From positions 1 through 35,580 of the forward strand of contig JAFQCM010000020.1 of assembly GCA_017399445.1 (NCBI GenBank): 35,580 bases of DNA, in the 5' to 3' direction. Origin of the DNA: Lachnospiraceae bacterium. GTDB taxonomy: Bacteria > Bacillota > Clostridia > Lachnospirales > Lachnospiraceae. Below the pieces are notes generated by a model. It ran no database searches. It was given only the letters and a program-made list of their open reading frames with translations, and was not told the origin of the DNA. Within the stretch, counting starts at the first letter, position 1. Each line of letters opens with the position of its first letter. Of the stretch, positions 1-7,856 are shown in pieces. A program made the translations under genes and the position numbers.

Positions 1-1620
1 AGTCCAGCTTGCTGTTGTACTACTTGTATTAGGTAAAATTTCTGTACCATTTACTTTAATAGAATAATAGTAAGCAGATGAATGTCCATCTTTTGCTGCT
101 ACACTTATATTTGTGGTATTTCCTACTACAAACTCTGTTCCTAAGCTACTTTCTAATTTACTAACATTAACATTTTTAAATTCTGTTACTTCATAATCAA
201 TGGATTTTTCCTTTGTGGATACTCCATCGGTTACATAAACTGTAATTTTATATTTTCCTGTAGAACCAGGTAACCAAGCTAAATCATTATATGTACTATA
301 ATCTCTTAACACCTGTGTGGTTCCATTGGATGAAGTTGCTGTATATTTATATTTTAATGTTCCCTGTGCATTTTCTGTCACTGTTTTAAAGATAACCTGC
401 TGTCCTTCTACGATACTGCCTTCCGGACTTGCTGTTAAATTAGTAATTTTAAGACCTTTTTCCGGCTTTGCAATCTTTGTTGCCTGCTTGTTGCTGTATG
501 TGTAATATCCAGTTCCAAAAGAATAATTTTTACTATCATTACTATCCCAGTTATTGTTTCCGTCATTGAAACATGCTGTAAGAGATGTAGCATCTCCTAA
601 ATCAATAGTAATTGCATAGTTATATCCATCTACTTCTGAGTTAGCTTCCAATTTCACTCCAGGAGCTTTTGTCCAGCTACCATTACCGATTTGATAGTGA
701 ATATTCGGATTTGTGTAACCCTTGTAATAAATAGTTGTTGTATTTCCCTCTACAACATTAATTGTCATTGATTTCTGGCTCTTTACACCTCTTGCATCTG
801 TAACAGTTGCTGCAACAGTATAACTTCCTGTCTGAGATGGTGTCCATTTCACAGATGTAGTACTTGCATTAGGTAAAATTTCTGTTCCATTTACTTTTAC
901 AGAATAAGAATAGGATGAGGAATATCCATCTTTTGCTGATAAACTGATAGTTGTAGTCTTTCCTAATACAAACTCTGTTCCTAAACTGCTTTCTAACTTA
1001 CTAACACTTACATTTTTAAATTCTGTAACTTCATAATTAATAGATTTTTCCTGTGTAGTTACACCGTCAGTTACATAAACTGTTATTTTATATTTTCCAA
1101 CCGCGCCCGGTAACCAGGATAAATCATTATAAGTAGAATAGTCTCTTAAGACCTGTGTAGTTCCATTAGCTGAAGTTGCTGTATATTTATATTTTAATGT
1201 TCCCTGTGCATCTTTTGTTTCTGTTTTAAAGATAACCTGCTGTCCTTCTACGATACTGTTTTCCGGACTTGCTGTTAAATTTGTTATTTCAAGTTCTTTC
1301 TTTGGCTTAGAAATCTTGGTTATTTTCTGGTTACTATAAGTGTAGTATCCTGCTCCAAAAGTATAATTCTCACCACCCTTACTATCCCAATTGTTATTTC
1401 CATCATTAAAACATGCAGTAAGTGAATCTGCGTCACCTAAATTAATTGTAACCGCATAGTTGTAGCCTTCCACCTCAGAATTAGCTTCCATCTTTACTCC
1501 AGGAACCTTTGTCCAATCACCATTACCAATTTGATAGTGAATATTTGGATTTTCATAACCCTTGTAATAAATAGTTGTAATATTCTCTGTTTTCTGCTTT
1601 ACACTGCATCCTGCTGTATA
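1..1620 (-). repeat. 840-bp tandem in-frame duplication inside the M60-like gene
   Basis: Bases 1-780 align with 841-1620 at an exact offset of 840 bp (280 codons). Each unit encodes a CBM25/26-type module, a triple-tyrosine-like module and an Ig-like module. Copies differ at scattered, often third, positions, so the duplication is not recent. The unit may continue beyond the window edge. Confidence 0.85.
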
Positions 1621-4545
1621 TATAGCACTAGCTCCTACTAAAGAAGAATCTCTTACTGCAATTTCAATAGTACAATATGTACCAGCGTAATTTTCTGTCG
1701 GAGTCCATTCAATTACATTACTTGAGACCTTATTAGCAAGCTGCATATTTCCAGCTATACTATGAATATCTACAGAATAAACTAAATTGTCTGTACAATT
1801 TGTATTAATTTTAATGTATGCTTTCTTACCTGCAATAACGTCTGCACCACCATTAATATCTACAGATGTAATTTTTATGTCTCTGTCATAGTTTGCTGTT
1901 ATCTCTACATCATCTTTTACATTCGTATAAGAACCTGACCAGCCTGTAAATGTATATCCTGTTTTAGCTGTATTTTTTGGTGCTGTAGCACTACCACCAT
2001 ATTCTACTAATTCTTCTTTCAAAACAGTATTTCCATCTTTGAAAACTACTTTATATTTTTCTTTGCTGGCTTCTTTTGTATCATTGGTAATTCCGTCTAC
2101 CGTTTTTCCTTTTTCTACTAAACGAATCTCATATCCTTCGATACCTTGTCCCATATTTCTGGTTCCGGCAGTTGCTCCGTTGCTAGTCCAGCCTAACCAG
2201 CCATAGTAACTATTATGTGTTCTATAATAGACATTATATTTGTTTGCCAGTTCACCTGTCAGTTTTATCTGTAATGCCTGAATATTTTGTCCATTTCCAG
2301 CAATGGTGCTTCCTGAAGTTTTCCAATCTGTCCATGCTCCATTGATATATGCTCGGAAAGATATTCCATTTGCACTTACTGTTTTGATACATAACTTTGT
2401 TATCTTTTTGCTTTGTCCTTCTGTTCCAGATACTTTTCCTTCAGTAACATAAGTCTGGAAACTGCTACTTCCTGCTACCACTGAACTATATAAAATACAA
2501 TCACCATACTGCGCTGTCACTTCTACATCACTTTTTACATTTGTATAGGATCCTGACCAACCTTTAAATGCATATCCTACTCTGGTTGGATTGCTTGGTG
2601 CTGTTGCATTGGCTCCGTATTCTACATTTTGTTCTTTTAAAATAGTTCCGTCATAATCTTTAAAAACTACTTTACATTTTTCTTTGCTAGCTTCTGTTGT
2701 ACTATTTGTAATACCCTCTACTGTTGTTCCCTTTTCTACTAATTGAATCTGATATCCTTCAATAGCACTACCTGTATTTCTACTTCCTGCAGTAGTACCA
2801 TTGCTAGTCCAGCCCAACCAACCATAATATCTATTATGTGTTCTATAATATACATCACATGTATTTGCCAATTCACCACTTAACTTTATTTGTAATGCCT
2901 CTATATCCTTTCCATTTCCATCAATAGTACTTCCACCATTTTTCCATTCTGTCCAAGCACCATTTATATAAGCTCTAAATGAAATACCTGATTTTTCTAA
3001 TGTACTAATTGATAGTTTTGTTATTTTCTTATTTTGCCCCTCTGTTCCTGAAACACTACCACCAGAAACAGCATTTTCAAAATTATTGTTTCCTTCAATT
3101 ACTGAACTATAAGAAAGATACTTGCTAAAATAACTGCTATCGCCACCTTCCATACCTTTTCTTATAAGATTGAAATCATGGGCTCCAATGCAATCCATAA
3201 CTTCTGTACCATTTGGATTATAATTCTCTTGCAACAAGCATATAAATTTATTAAACTTGCCAAAAGTTGTCATTGGACTGGTTACTTCCCCATTTACGTA
3301 TTGTCTGAAGGTTGTTTTAAATGGTTCCCATCCTATTGTATCAACTATTTTCACAAATATGAAAGACAATGCATCATAATAATCCTTATTAAATACACCT
3401 GCATTTTGGAAATTATAATATCCGCCTTTTGATACTTTTTCGTAAAAATCTCCCATTTGTTTTCTGTCAGCAGCTTTTGTATTATCAATCCTCGCATCAA
3501 CATCTGTATTATCTAAAACATAAAGCATCTTTGTATTCGTCCAGAATTCACCATTAAAATTCCATCCATAATCACCACTATTATTTGTCTTTTTGTCAAA
3601 TACATGTCCCATTTCATGCAAAACACCAAAGTTCATACAATCATTCTCTGCATAATCTTTAAAGTTTTCTTCCTGTTTACCACTAAGTAATATTGGGTTA
3701 TAATTAGCAATACCTCCATATCGCTGAATCATTGGTTCATCCGTATCAATTAAGATTACTTTATCGCCATTATACGGATAACTTCCTGTTAAGTCCTTAT
3801 AACTTTCATATATTTTTTGAACGTCGTCTATCCAATTACAATATGCGTTATATCCAATAGAGTCAACAATATCCTTTTTAATGTAGGCACTTACATTAGC
3901 TCTTTCTATTTTTACTCTGTCTGTTCCAGTAGAAGGATATGCCTGCTTTTGTATGGAAATATTATCAAAAAATGCAGTTCCGCTGGCATTTCCCCACATA
4001 TGACCCAGTCTACATCTTAATTTAACCTGAACAGTAGAACCGTTAGGATTAGAAGGTGTGACAAAATATACTTTTACCTGCTTCCAGCCAAAAGTTCCTG
4101 TCATCCAGTTATTTGTATGGTCAACCATGTAGGCTGTATTTTCATCAAAGTCAATGGTTGCTCCATCACCAAAATCATTTCCCTCACTGTCTACACCAGA
4201 AATATTTTCACCTTTAATATATCCTGTTAGTACATATTCTGTACTCTCTTCCAGCTCTAATGTTTGAGTCACCTCATTTACAGTGCTGGAATTATTTGTA
4301 ATCTTCAAGCACTTAGACCCTGACTGGGCTCCTGTACTAACTACTTGTGCTGAACTGCTTGTACTCCAGTCACTTGCACTTACTCTTCCACTACTGCTAG
4401 TAGTGTTTTCAAAACTATTGTTTTTTACAGTTACAGTACTCGCAGCTTTTACTTCTTTTAAGCTGCCAATACCACTGAAATTCGAAAATGTAATTACAGC
4501 TGCTAATAAAACTGCAATACTTTTTTTCAGTTTGCTTTTTTTCAT
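1..4545 (-). CDS. Secreted M60-like zinc metallopeptidase with ChW and starch-binding-type modules (3' end outside window)
   Basis: Open frame of 1515 codons from ATG at 4545 to the window edge with no stop, so the C-terminus is missing. An AAGGAGAG site precedes the ATG. A Lys-rich signal peptide (about residues 1-35, ending VKAA) shows export. Residues 36-200 look like a jelly-roll carbohydrate-binding module. Residues about 205-475 hold the peptidase: HEMGH at 310-314 with a downstream GEFWTN, Glu 333, matching the HExxH(8-28)E pattern of the M60/enhancin-like family, whose members cleave mucin-type glycoproteins. Then follow two sets of ChW-type repeats (about 478-601 and 685-801; GWLGWTSNG motifs), each followed by an InlB/Flg_new-like repeat ending in GYxFxGWSGSYTNV. 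Next come Ig-like modules and two copies of a CBM25/26-type starch-binding module (about 985-1080 and 1262-1358; NPNIHYQIGNG, ACFNDGNNNWD). The architecture suggests a surface or secreted protease docked to a polysaccharide. The substrate is inference. Confidence 0.85.
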   Translation of the reverse strand, partial: MKKSKLKKSIAVLLAAVITFSNFSGIGSLKEVKAASTVTVKNNSFENTTSSSGRVSASDWSTSSSAQVVSTGAQSGSKCLKITNNSSTVNEVTQTLELEESTEYVLTGYIKGENISGVDSEGNDFGDGATIDFDENTAYMVDHTNNWMTGTFGWKQVKVYFVTPSNPNGSTVQVKLRCRLGHMWGNASGTAFFDNISIQKQAYPSTGTDRVKIERANVSAYIKKDIVDSIGYNAYCNWIDDVQKIYESYKDLTGSYPYNGDKVILIDTDEPMIQRYGGIANYNPILLSGKQEENFKDYAENDCMNFGVLHEMGHVFDKKTNNSGDYGWNFNGEFWTNTKMLYVLDNTDVDARIDNTKAADRKQMGDFYEKVSKGGYYNFQNAGVFNKDYYDALSFIFVKIVDTIGWEPFKTTFRQYVNGEVTSPMTTFGKFNKFICLLQENYNPNGTEVMDCIGAHDFNLIRKGMEGGDSSYFSKYLSYSSVIEGNNNFENAVSGGSVSGTEGQNKKITKLSISTLEKSGISFRAYINGAWTEWKNGGSTIDGNGKDIEALQIKLSGELANTCDVYYRTHNRYYGWLGWTSNGTTAGSRNTGSAIEGYQIQLVEKGTTVEGITNSTTEASKEKCKVVFKDYDGTILKEQNVEYGANATAPSNPTRVGYAFKGWSGSYTNVKSDVEVTAQYGDCILYSSVVAGSSSFQTYVTEGKVSGTEGQSKKITKLCIKTVSANGISFRAYINGAWTDWKTSGSTIAGNGQNIQALQIKLTGELANKYNVYYRTHNSYYGWLGWTSNGATAGTRNMGQGIEGYEIRLVEKGKTVDGITNDTKEASKEKYKVVFKDGNTVLKEELVEYGGSATAPKNTAKTGYTFTGWSGSYTNVKDDVEITANYDRDIKITSVDINGGADVIAGKKAYIKINTNCTDNLVYSVDIHSIAGNMQLANKVSSNVIEWTPTENYAGTYCTIEIAVRDSSLVGASAIYTAGCSVKQKTENITTIYYKGYENPNIHYQIGNGDWTKVPGVKMEANSEVEGYNYAVTINLGDADSLTACFNDGNNNWDSKGGENYTFGAGYYTYSNQKITKISKPKKELEITNLTASPENSIVEGQQVIFKTETKDAQGTLKYKYTATSANGTTQVLRDYSTYNDLSWLPGAVGKYKITVYVTDGVTTQEKSINYEVTEFKNVSVSKLESSLGTEFVLGKTTTISLSAKDGYSSSYSYSVKVNGTEILPNASTTSVKWTPSQTGSYTVAATVTDARGVKSQKSMTINVVEGNTTTIYYKGYTNPNIHYQIGNGSWTKAPGVKLEANSEVDGYNYAITIDLGDATSLTACFNDGNNNWDSNDSKNYSFGTGYYTYSNKQATKIAKPEKGLKITNLTASPEGSIVEGQQVIFKTVTENAQGTLKYKYTATSSNGTTQVLRDYSTYNDLAWLPGSTGKYKITVYVTDGVSTKEKSIDYEVTEFKNVNVSKLESSLGTEFVVGNTTNISVAAKDGHSSAYYYSIKVNGTEILPNTSSTTASWT

Positions 4546-4571
4546 AATGCTCTCTCCTTACTAATTATTTT

Positions 4572-4599
4572 CGAAAAAGTTAAATACTTTAACTTTTCG
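4572..4599 (-). promoter_or_regulatory. Stem-loop at the start of the M60-like leader
   Basis: CGAAAA(A)GTTAAA and TTTAACTTTTCG form a 12-13 bp stem around a TAC loop. It lies just downstream of the predicted -10 box, so it would be the 5' end of the mRNA. There is no adjacent T-run on the coding strand, so a role as mRNA 5' stabiliser or operator is more likely than termination. Confidence 0.5.
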
Positions 4600-4606
4600 T
4601 TTAATA

Positions 4607-4635
4607 ATTTTACATATTTTTTTCAAAATTTTCAA
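4607..4635 (-). promoter_or_regulatory. Sigma-A-like promoter of the M60-like gene
   Basis: On the minus strand, TTGAAA (4635-4630), a 17-bp spacer, then TAAAAT (4612-4607). The predicted start leaves a leader of about 55 nt before the ATG at 4545. Confidence 0.5.
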
Positions 4636-4663
4636 CTTTTTATTACGACATAAAAAGACAAAA

Positions 4664-4686
4664 AAGGATGCCACTATGGCATCCTT
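4664..4686 (-). terminator. Rho-independent terminator of the pap gene run
   Basis: Perfect 10-bp stem AAGGATGCCA/TGGCATCCTT with a 3-nt loop. On the minus strand it is followed by a run of T, so it fits termination downstream of the gene ending at 4853. Confidence 0.85.
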
Positions 4687-4699
4687 CCTAAACATTTTG

Positions 4700-4848
4700 C
4701 TATTTATTCAAATTATTTTGTAGATATTCAACCAGAAGTTGTTCCAAATCTTCAGGATAATCCTAAAATTTGTCATCTTGTCTGTCAAAAGATAAACTTT
4801 TTTCTCTATTATGTTGATTTTTTCTTCCCACACTTCCGGAAACGTTCC
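4700..4848 (-). pseudogene. Frameshifted C-terminal remnant of an unknown protein
   Basis: Downstream of the phosphotransferase stop the minus strand reads GTFPEVWEEKINIIEK, then KVYLLTDKMTNF, then after a one-base frame change DYPEDLEQLLVEYLQ, ending at a stop at 4702-4700, just before the terminator. The composition is protein-like and amphipathic across both frames, with no start codon. It reads as the tail of a lost gene. The family is not recognised, and chance is not excluded. Confidence 0.4.
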
Positions 4849-4852
4849 CTTT

Positions 4853-6319
4853 CTACAGCACCTTCTCAATCTCCTGAATCACAACTTTAAGTGCCTTAAT
4901 CCTTGCATACATCTTATCATTAGACTCCAAAATATGCCAAGGTGCATAAGTGGTACTGGTTTTCTCAATCATTTCATTAATGGCATCTTCATATAAATCC
5001 CATTTTTCCCGATTTCGCCAATCTTCATCAGTAATTTTCCACTGCTTTTCCGGAGTATTTTGCCGCATGGTAAAACGTTCTAACTGGGTTTCCTTATCAA
5101 TCTGTACCCAAAATTTAATTACCACTGCTCCCCAGTCAATTAATTCTTTTTCAAATTCATTAATTTCATTATAAGCACGTTTCCAGTCGTTTTCACTACA
5201 GAATCCTTCCAGTCGTTCTACCATCACACGTCCATACCAGGTTCTGTCGAAAATCGCGATATGCCCAGTCTTCGGCAGACGGTTCCAGAACCTCCAAAGA
5301 TAATGTCTGGCTTTTTCATGAGGTTCCGGACTGGCAATTGGATGCACTTCATATCCTCTCGGATCTAAAGCACCTGTAATGCGCTTGATATTTCCGCCTT
5401 TTCCCGCTGCATCCCAACCTTCATAAGCAATAATTACCGGAATTTTCTTACGATATAGTTCATTATGAAGTTCTCCTAATCTTTTCTGAAGTTTATCTAA
5501 TTCTTCGTGATAATCATTTTCGCTGATTTCTTTATTCAGCTTTACTTCTGCAAGCTTTGGCATTTTCTTAAGCGGAAATACATTTTGCAAAATAGGTACC
5601 GCAATACTGCTGTTTTGCAGAGCGGTTTCAATTCCTTCTACCATTCGTTCTAACACTTGAAGCTCTGCCCACTTTTTATTCTTGGCGTCTACAATATACC
5701 AAGGTGCCGTGGATGCATTCGTGTCTTCCAGATAACGGTCAAAAACTTCTTCACATTTCTGATAATGCTTGTTTTGCCACAAATCATTTTCGCTGACACG
5801 CCATTTAGTGTTTTTATCTTCTAGTAAATTTGCCAAACGTTTCTTTTGTTCTTTTTCACTGATGCGGAAGAAAAATTTCATAACAAGATAGCCATTATCT
5901 GTCAGCTGTCTTTCAAATCTCTTCACACTATGAACCCGCTTTGTATACTCTTCTTCATTAATTTTAGAATGAAGTTTATCTGTAGTGATTTCATCCATCC
6001 ACCCTGCATCTAGCAATACAAACTTTCCTGCCTGTGGAATTTTCACAAAATAGCGGTAAAGAAATGGTTTTCTGCTTTCTTCTTCTGTTTTCTTGTCCAT
6101 GGTGAAAACCTTGAAAAATCTTGGGTCAATATTTTTAATTACCTTCCCAATAACACTGCCCTTTCCGGCACTTCCAAAACCCTCCATTAAAACCAGTACT
6201 GGCAATTTTCGTTCTTTGATCTGCATCTGCAATGCAAAAAGCTTTCCTCTTGCTGTTTCCAGCCTTTCCTTCAATACATCATCTTCCGGACATTCGGTTT
6301 TTACAAAATCCCTAATCAT
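4853..6319 (-). CDS. pap: Polyphosphate:AMP phosphotransferase (tandem-domain PPK2)
   Basis: 488 residues with two PPK2 domains, the class II layout that transfers phosphate from inorganic polyphosphate to AMP, giving ADP. The C-terminal domain is canonical: Walker A GWDAAGKGG at 301-309, then the IFDRTWYGRV motif at 356-365. The N-terminal domain is altered: GFGSAGKG at 47-54, and DAGWMDE replaces the DRxWY motif near 104-110. It is therefore probably structural, as in known PAP enzymes. Length matches the family. The ATG at 6319 has a GGAGG-type site upstream. It lies 18 bp after the Spx/ArsC-like gene and is the last gene of the run, before the terminator at 4664-4686. It is cytoplasmic and links polyphosphate stores to adenylate energy charge. 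AMP as acceptor is assigned from domain layout only. Confidence 0.9.
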   Translation of the reverse strand: MIRDFVKTECPEDDVLKERLETARGKLFALQMQIKERKLPVLVLMEGFGSAGKGSVIGKVIKNIDPRFFKVFTMDKKTEEESRKPFLYRYFVKIPQAGKFVLLDAGWMDEITTDKLHSKINEEEYTKRVHSVKRFERQLTDNGYLVMKFFFRISEKEQKKRLANLLEDKNTKWRVSENDLWQNKHYQKCEEVFDRYLEDTNASTAPWYIVDAKNKKWAELQVLERMVEGIETALQNSSIAVPILQNVFPLKKMPKLAEVKLNKEISENDYHEELDKLQKRLGELHNELYRKKIPVIIAYEGWDAAGKGGNIKRITGALDPRGYEVHPIASPEPHEKARHYLWRFWNRLPKTGHIAIFDRTWYGRVMVERLEGFCSENDWKRAYNEINEFEKELIDWGAVVIKFWVQIDKETQLERFTMRQNTPEKQWKITDEDWRNREKWDLYEDAINEMIEKTSTTYAPWHILESNDKMYARIKALKVVIQEIEKVL

Positions 6320-6337
6320 ACCCTTACGCCTCCATTT

Positions 6338-6691
6338 CTACATAAGCGCTTCCCATTCCTTTTCTTTAAATCCTACCAAAACCTCATTTTGCCCCACAAG
6401 AATTGGCCGCTTCACCAGCATTCCATCCGTTGCCAGTAAATCTAATTTTTCTTCTAAAGTCATATCAGGAAGCTTGTCCTTAAGCTGCATTTCTTTATAT
6501 AACATACCACTGGTATTAAAGAACTTCTTAATATCCAACCCACTTTTTTCATACCATTCTTTTAATTCCTCTTTGGTTGGATTTTCTTCTTTTATATGTT
6601 TTAGAGTATATGCAATATTATGCTCTTTTAACCATTTTTCTGCCTTTTGACAAGTTGTACATTTTGGATATGCTACAAATAAATTACTCAT
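6338..6691 (-). CDS. Spx/ArsC-family thioredoxin-fold protein
   Basis: 117 residues, the usual length of the Spx/ArsC/YffB family. The redox motif CTTC at residues 11-14 near the N-terminus and the later LVKRPILV segment (cis-Pro loop) are typical. Family members are either RNA-polymerase-binding stress regulators (Spx, MgsR) or small thiol reductases. The CxxC form and Firmicutes context fit Spx-like redox sensing, but the RNA polymerase contact residues cannot be judged by eye. Start ATG at 6691 has GAGGTG about 9 nt upstream. It is 82 bp from the LRR gene and 18 bp from pap, suggesting co-transcription. Sequence alone does not separate reductase from regulator. Confidence 0.8.
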   Translation of the reverse strand: MSNLFVAYPKCTTCQKAEKWLKEHNIAYTLKHIKEENPTKEELKEWYEKSGLDIKKFFNTSGMLYKEMQLKDKLPDMTLEEKLDLLATDGMLVKRPILVGQNEVLVGFKEKEWEALM

Positions 6692-6773
6692 TAACTGCTA
6701 CACCTCTTCTTTCATTAATTCTTCTTTATGCTTCATCAATATATCTATATAACAATCCATAATTTTCTTATCC

Positions 6774-7697
6774 TTACAATTCTAAAGATAAAGAACCAAA
6801 GAAATCCCCATAACCTAATCTTTCTTCTTTATACTTCATCAGAAATGCTTTCATCTCCGGATAATTATCTTTCAAATCCGCTAAAAATCCATCAAAGTTT
6901 TCATTGGTAATACAATCGCATTCCATTAGGATTTCATAATAACTCTTTTCATTCCCATGCTCTTCCAGCACAACTTCCCAAGCTTCCTCCGTCTCACAGC
7001 CTTTGGTATGCTCTTTCAAATAAGAAACCAGTTCCTCTCTGGTTTCCTTAGTAATTCCCATAGGATTTCTAAGTCGTAAAAAAGCAAGTCTTACCTTTGC
7101 TTTCCGCTTTTGCTTCAGAAAATAAGATAAACTATTTTCTTCGCTTCCATAGTCCTCTTCACCACAAAGTACTACTACTGTAAATCCAGAATGGTCATCT
7201 TTCCTGATAAAATTCAGCATTCTTGCATCCCACTGGGTCAGCCACTCCTGTTCCCCTGCCAATACCGGATTGAAAAGATGGGGGGTATCTAATACATTTA
7301 CGGTAGCTGCCAGTAACGCTCCTATCTGTTCTTCTTCCTCTTTGGAAAAACACGTATTCTCCTTTAATATTATCATTTTCTGAAGAGATTTGCATCCCTG
7401 AAATACACCTTTTCCAAAGTTTATATTTTCATTTTCCAAAACTACTTCTTCCAGCTGATTGCAATTAGCAAATGCCCAGTCCTCTATGAAAGTAACGAAT
7501 TTTGGAACTGTTACCTTTTTCAATTCTTTTCTTCCTAAAAAGGTCTTTTTTCCAATTTCTGTTACTGGAAAGTCTTCTATCTTTTCAGGTACTGTCACCT
7601 GCGGCTGACTTCCCTGATAAGAAGTGATTCTTACCGTTCCTTTTTCTTCTATATAAGAAAAACGCCCTGCTTCTAAATCATATTGCTTCATATTCAT
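6774..7697 (-). CDS. BspA-type leucine-rich-repeat protein
   Basis: 307 residues. Residues about 35-115 carry three BspA/LRR_5 repeats (KIEDFPVTEIGKKTFLG; FVTFIEDWAFANCNQLEEV; FGKGVFQGCKSLQKM). Residues 150-307 are an unrecognised, charged, helical region. No signal peptide or membrane segment is seen, unlike many LRR_5 proteins, so it is probably cytoplasmic, perhaps binding a partner of the neighbouring MoxR/VWA pair. The ATG at 7697 has AAGGAAG six bases upstream. Its last bases and downstream flank (TTCTTATCCTTACA on the plus strand, near 6763-6783) closely match the end of the MoxR gene. Confidence 0.75.
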   Translation of the reverse strand: MNMKQYDLEAGRFSYIEEKGTVRITSYQGSQPQVTVPEKIEDFPVTEIGKKTFLGRKELKKVTVPKFVTFIEDWAFANCNQLEEVVLENENINFGKGVFQGCKSLQKMIILKENTCFSKEEEEQIGALLAATVNVLDTPHLFNPVLAGEQEWLTQWDARMLNFIRKDDHSGFTVVVLCGEEDYGSEENSLSYFLKQKRKAKVRLAFLRLRNPMGITKETREELVSYLKEHTKGCETEEAWEVVLEEHGNEKSYYEILMECDCITNENFDGFLADLKDNYPEMKAFLMKYKEERLGYGDFFGSLSLEL

Positions 7698-7740
7698 TTT
7701 TCTTCCTTAATCCAACATTTTCCTGTCTTTCAAAACTACA

Positions 7741-7856
7741 AAATAATCCTGAAGGTACTTATTTTTACAATTCCAATGTAGCAATTATCTTAAAAATCTA
7801 CCTATCTTACAATGCCACAATTATCCTAAAAAATTTCTTATCCTTACAGTTCCAGT
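7741..7856 (-). repeat. Degenerate 37-42 bp tandem repeats after the MoxR gene
   Basis: On the minus strand three units begin TGTAAGGATAAG, TGTAAGATAGGTAG and TGTAAAAATAAG. They share TTTTT(A)AGATAATTG and (C)ATTGGAAT. The first unit overlaps the stop codon of the MoxR gene. A fourth related copy lies at the 3' end of the LRR gene (6763-6783). The gap 7698-7843 holds nothing else recognisable. Confidence 0.6.
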
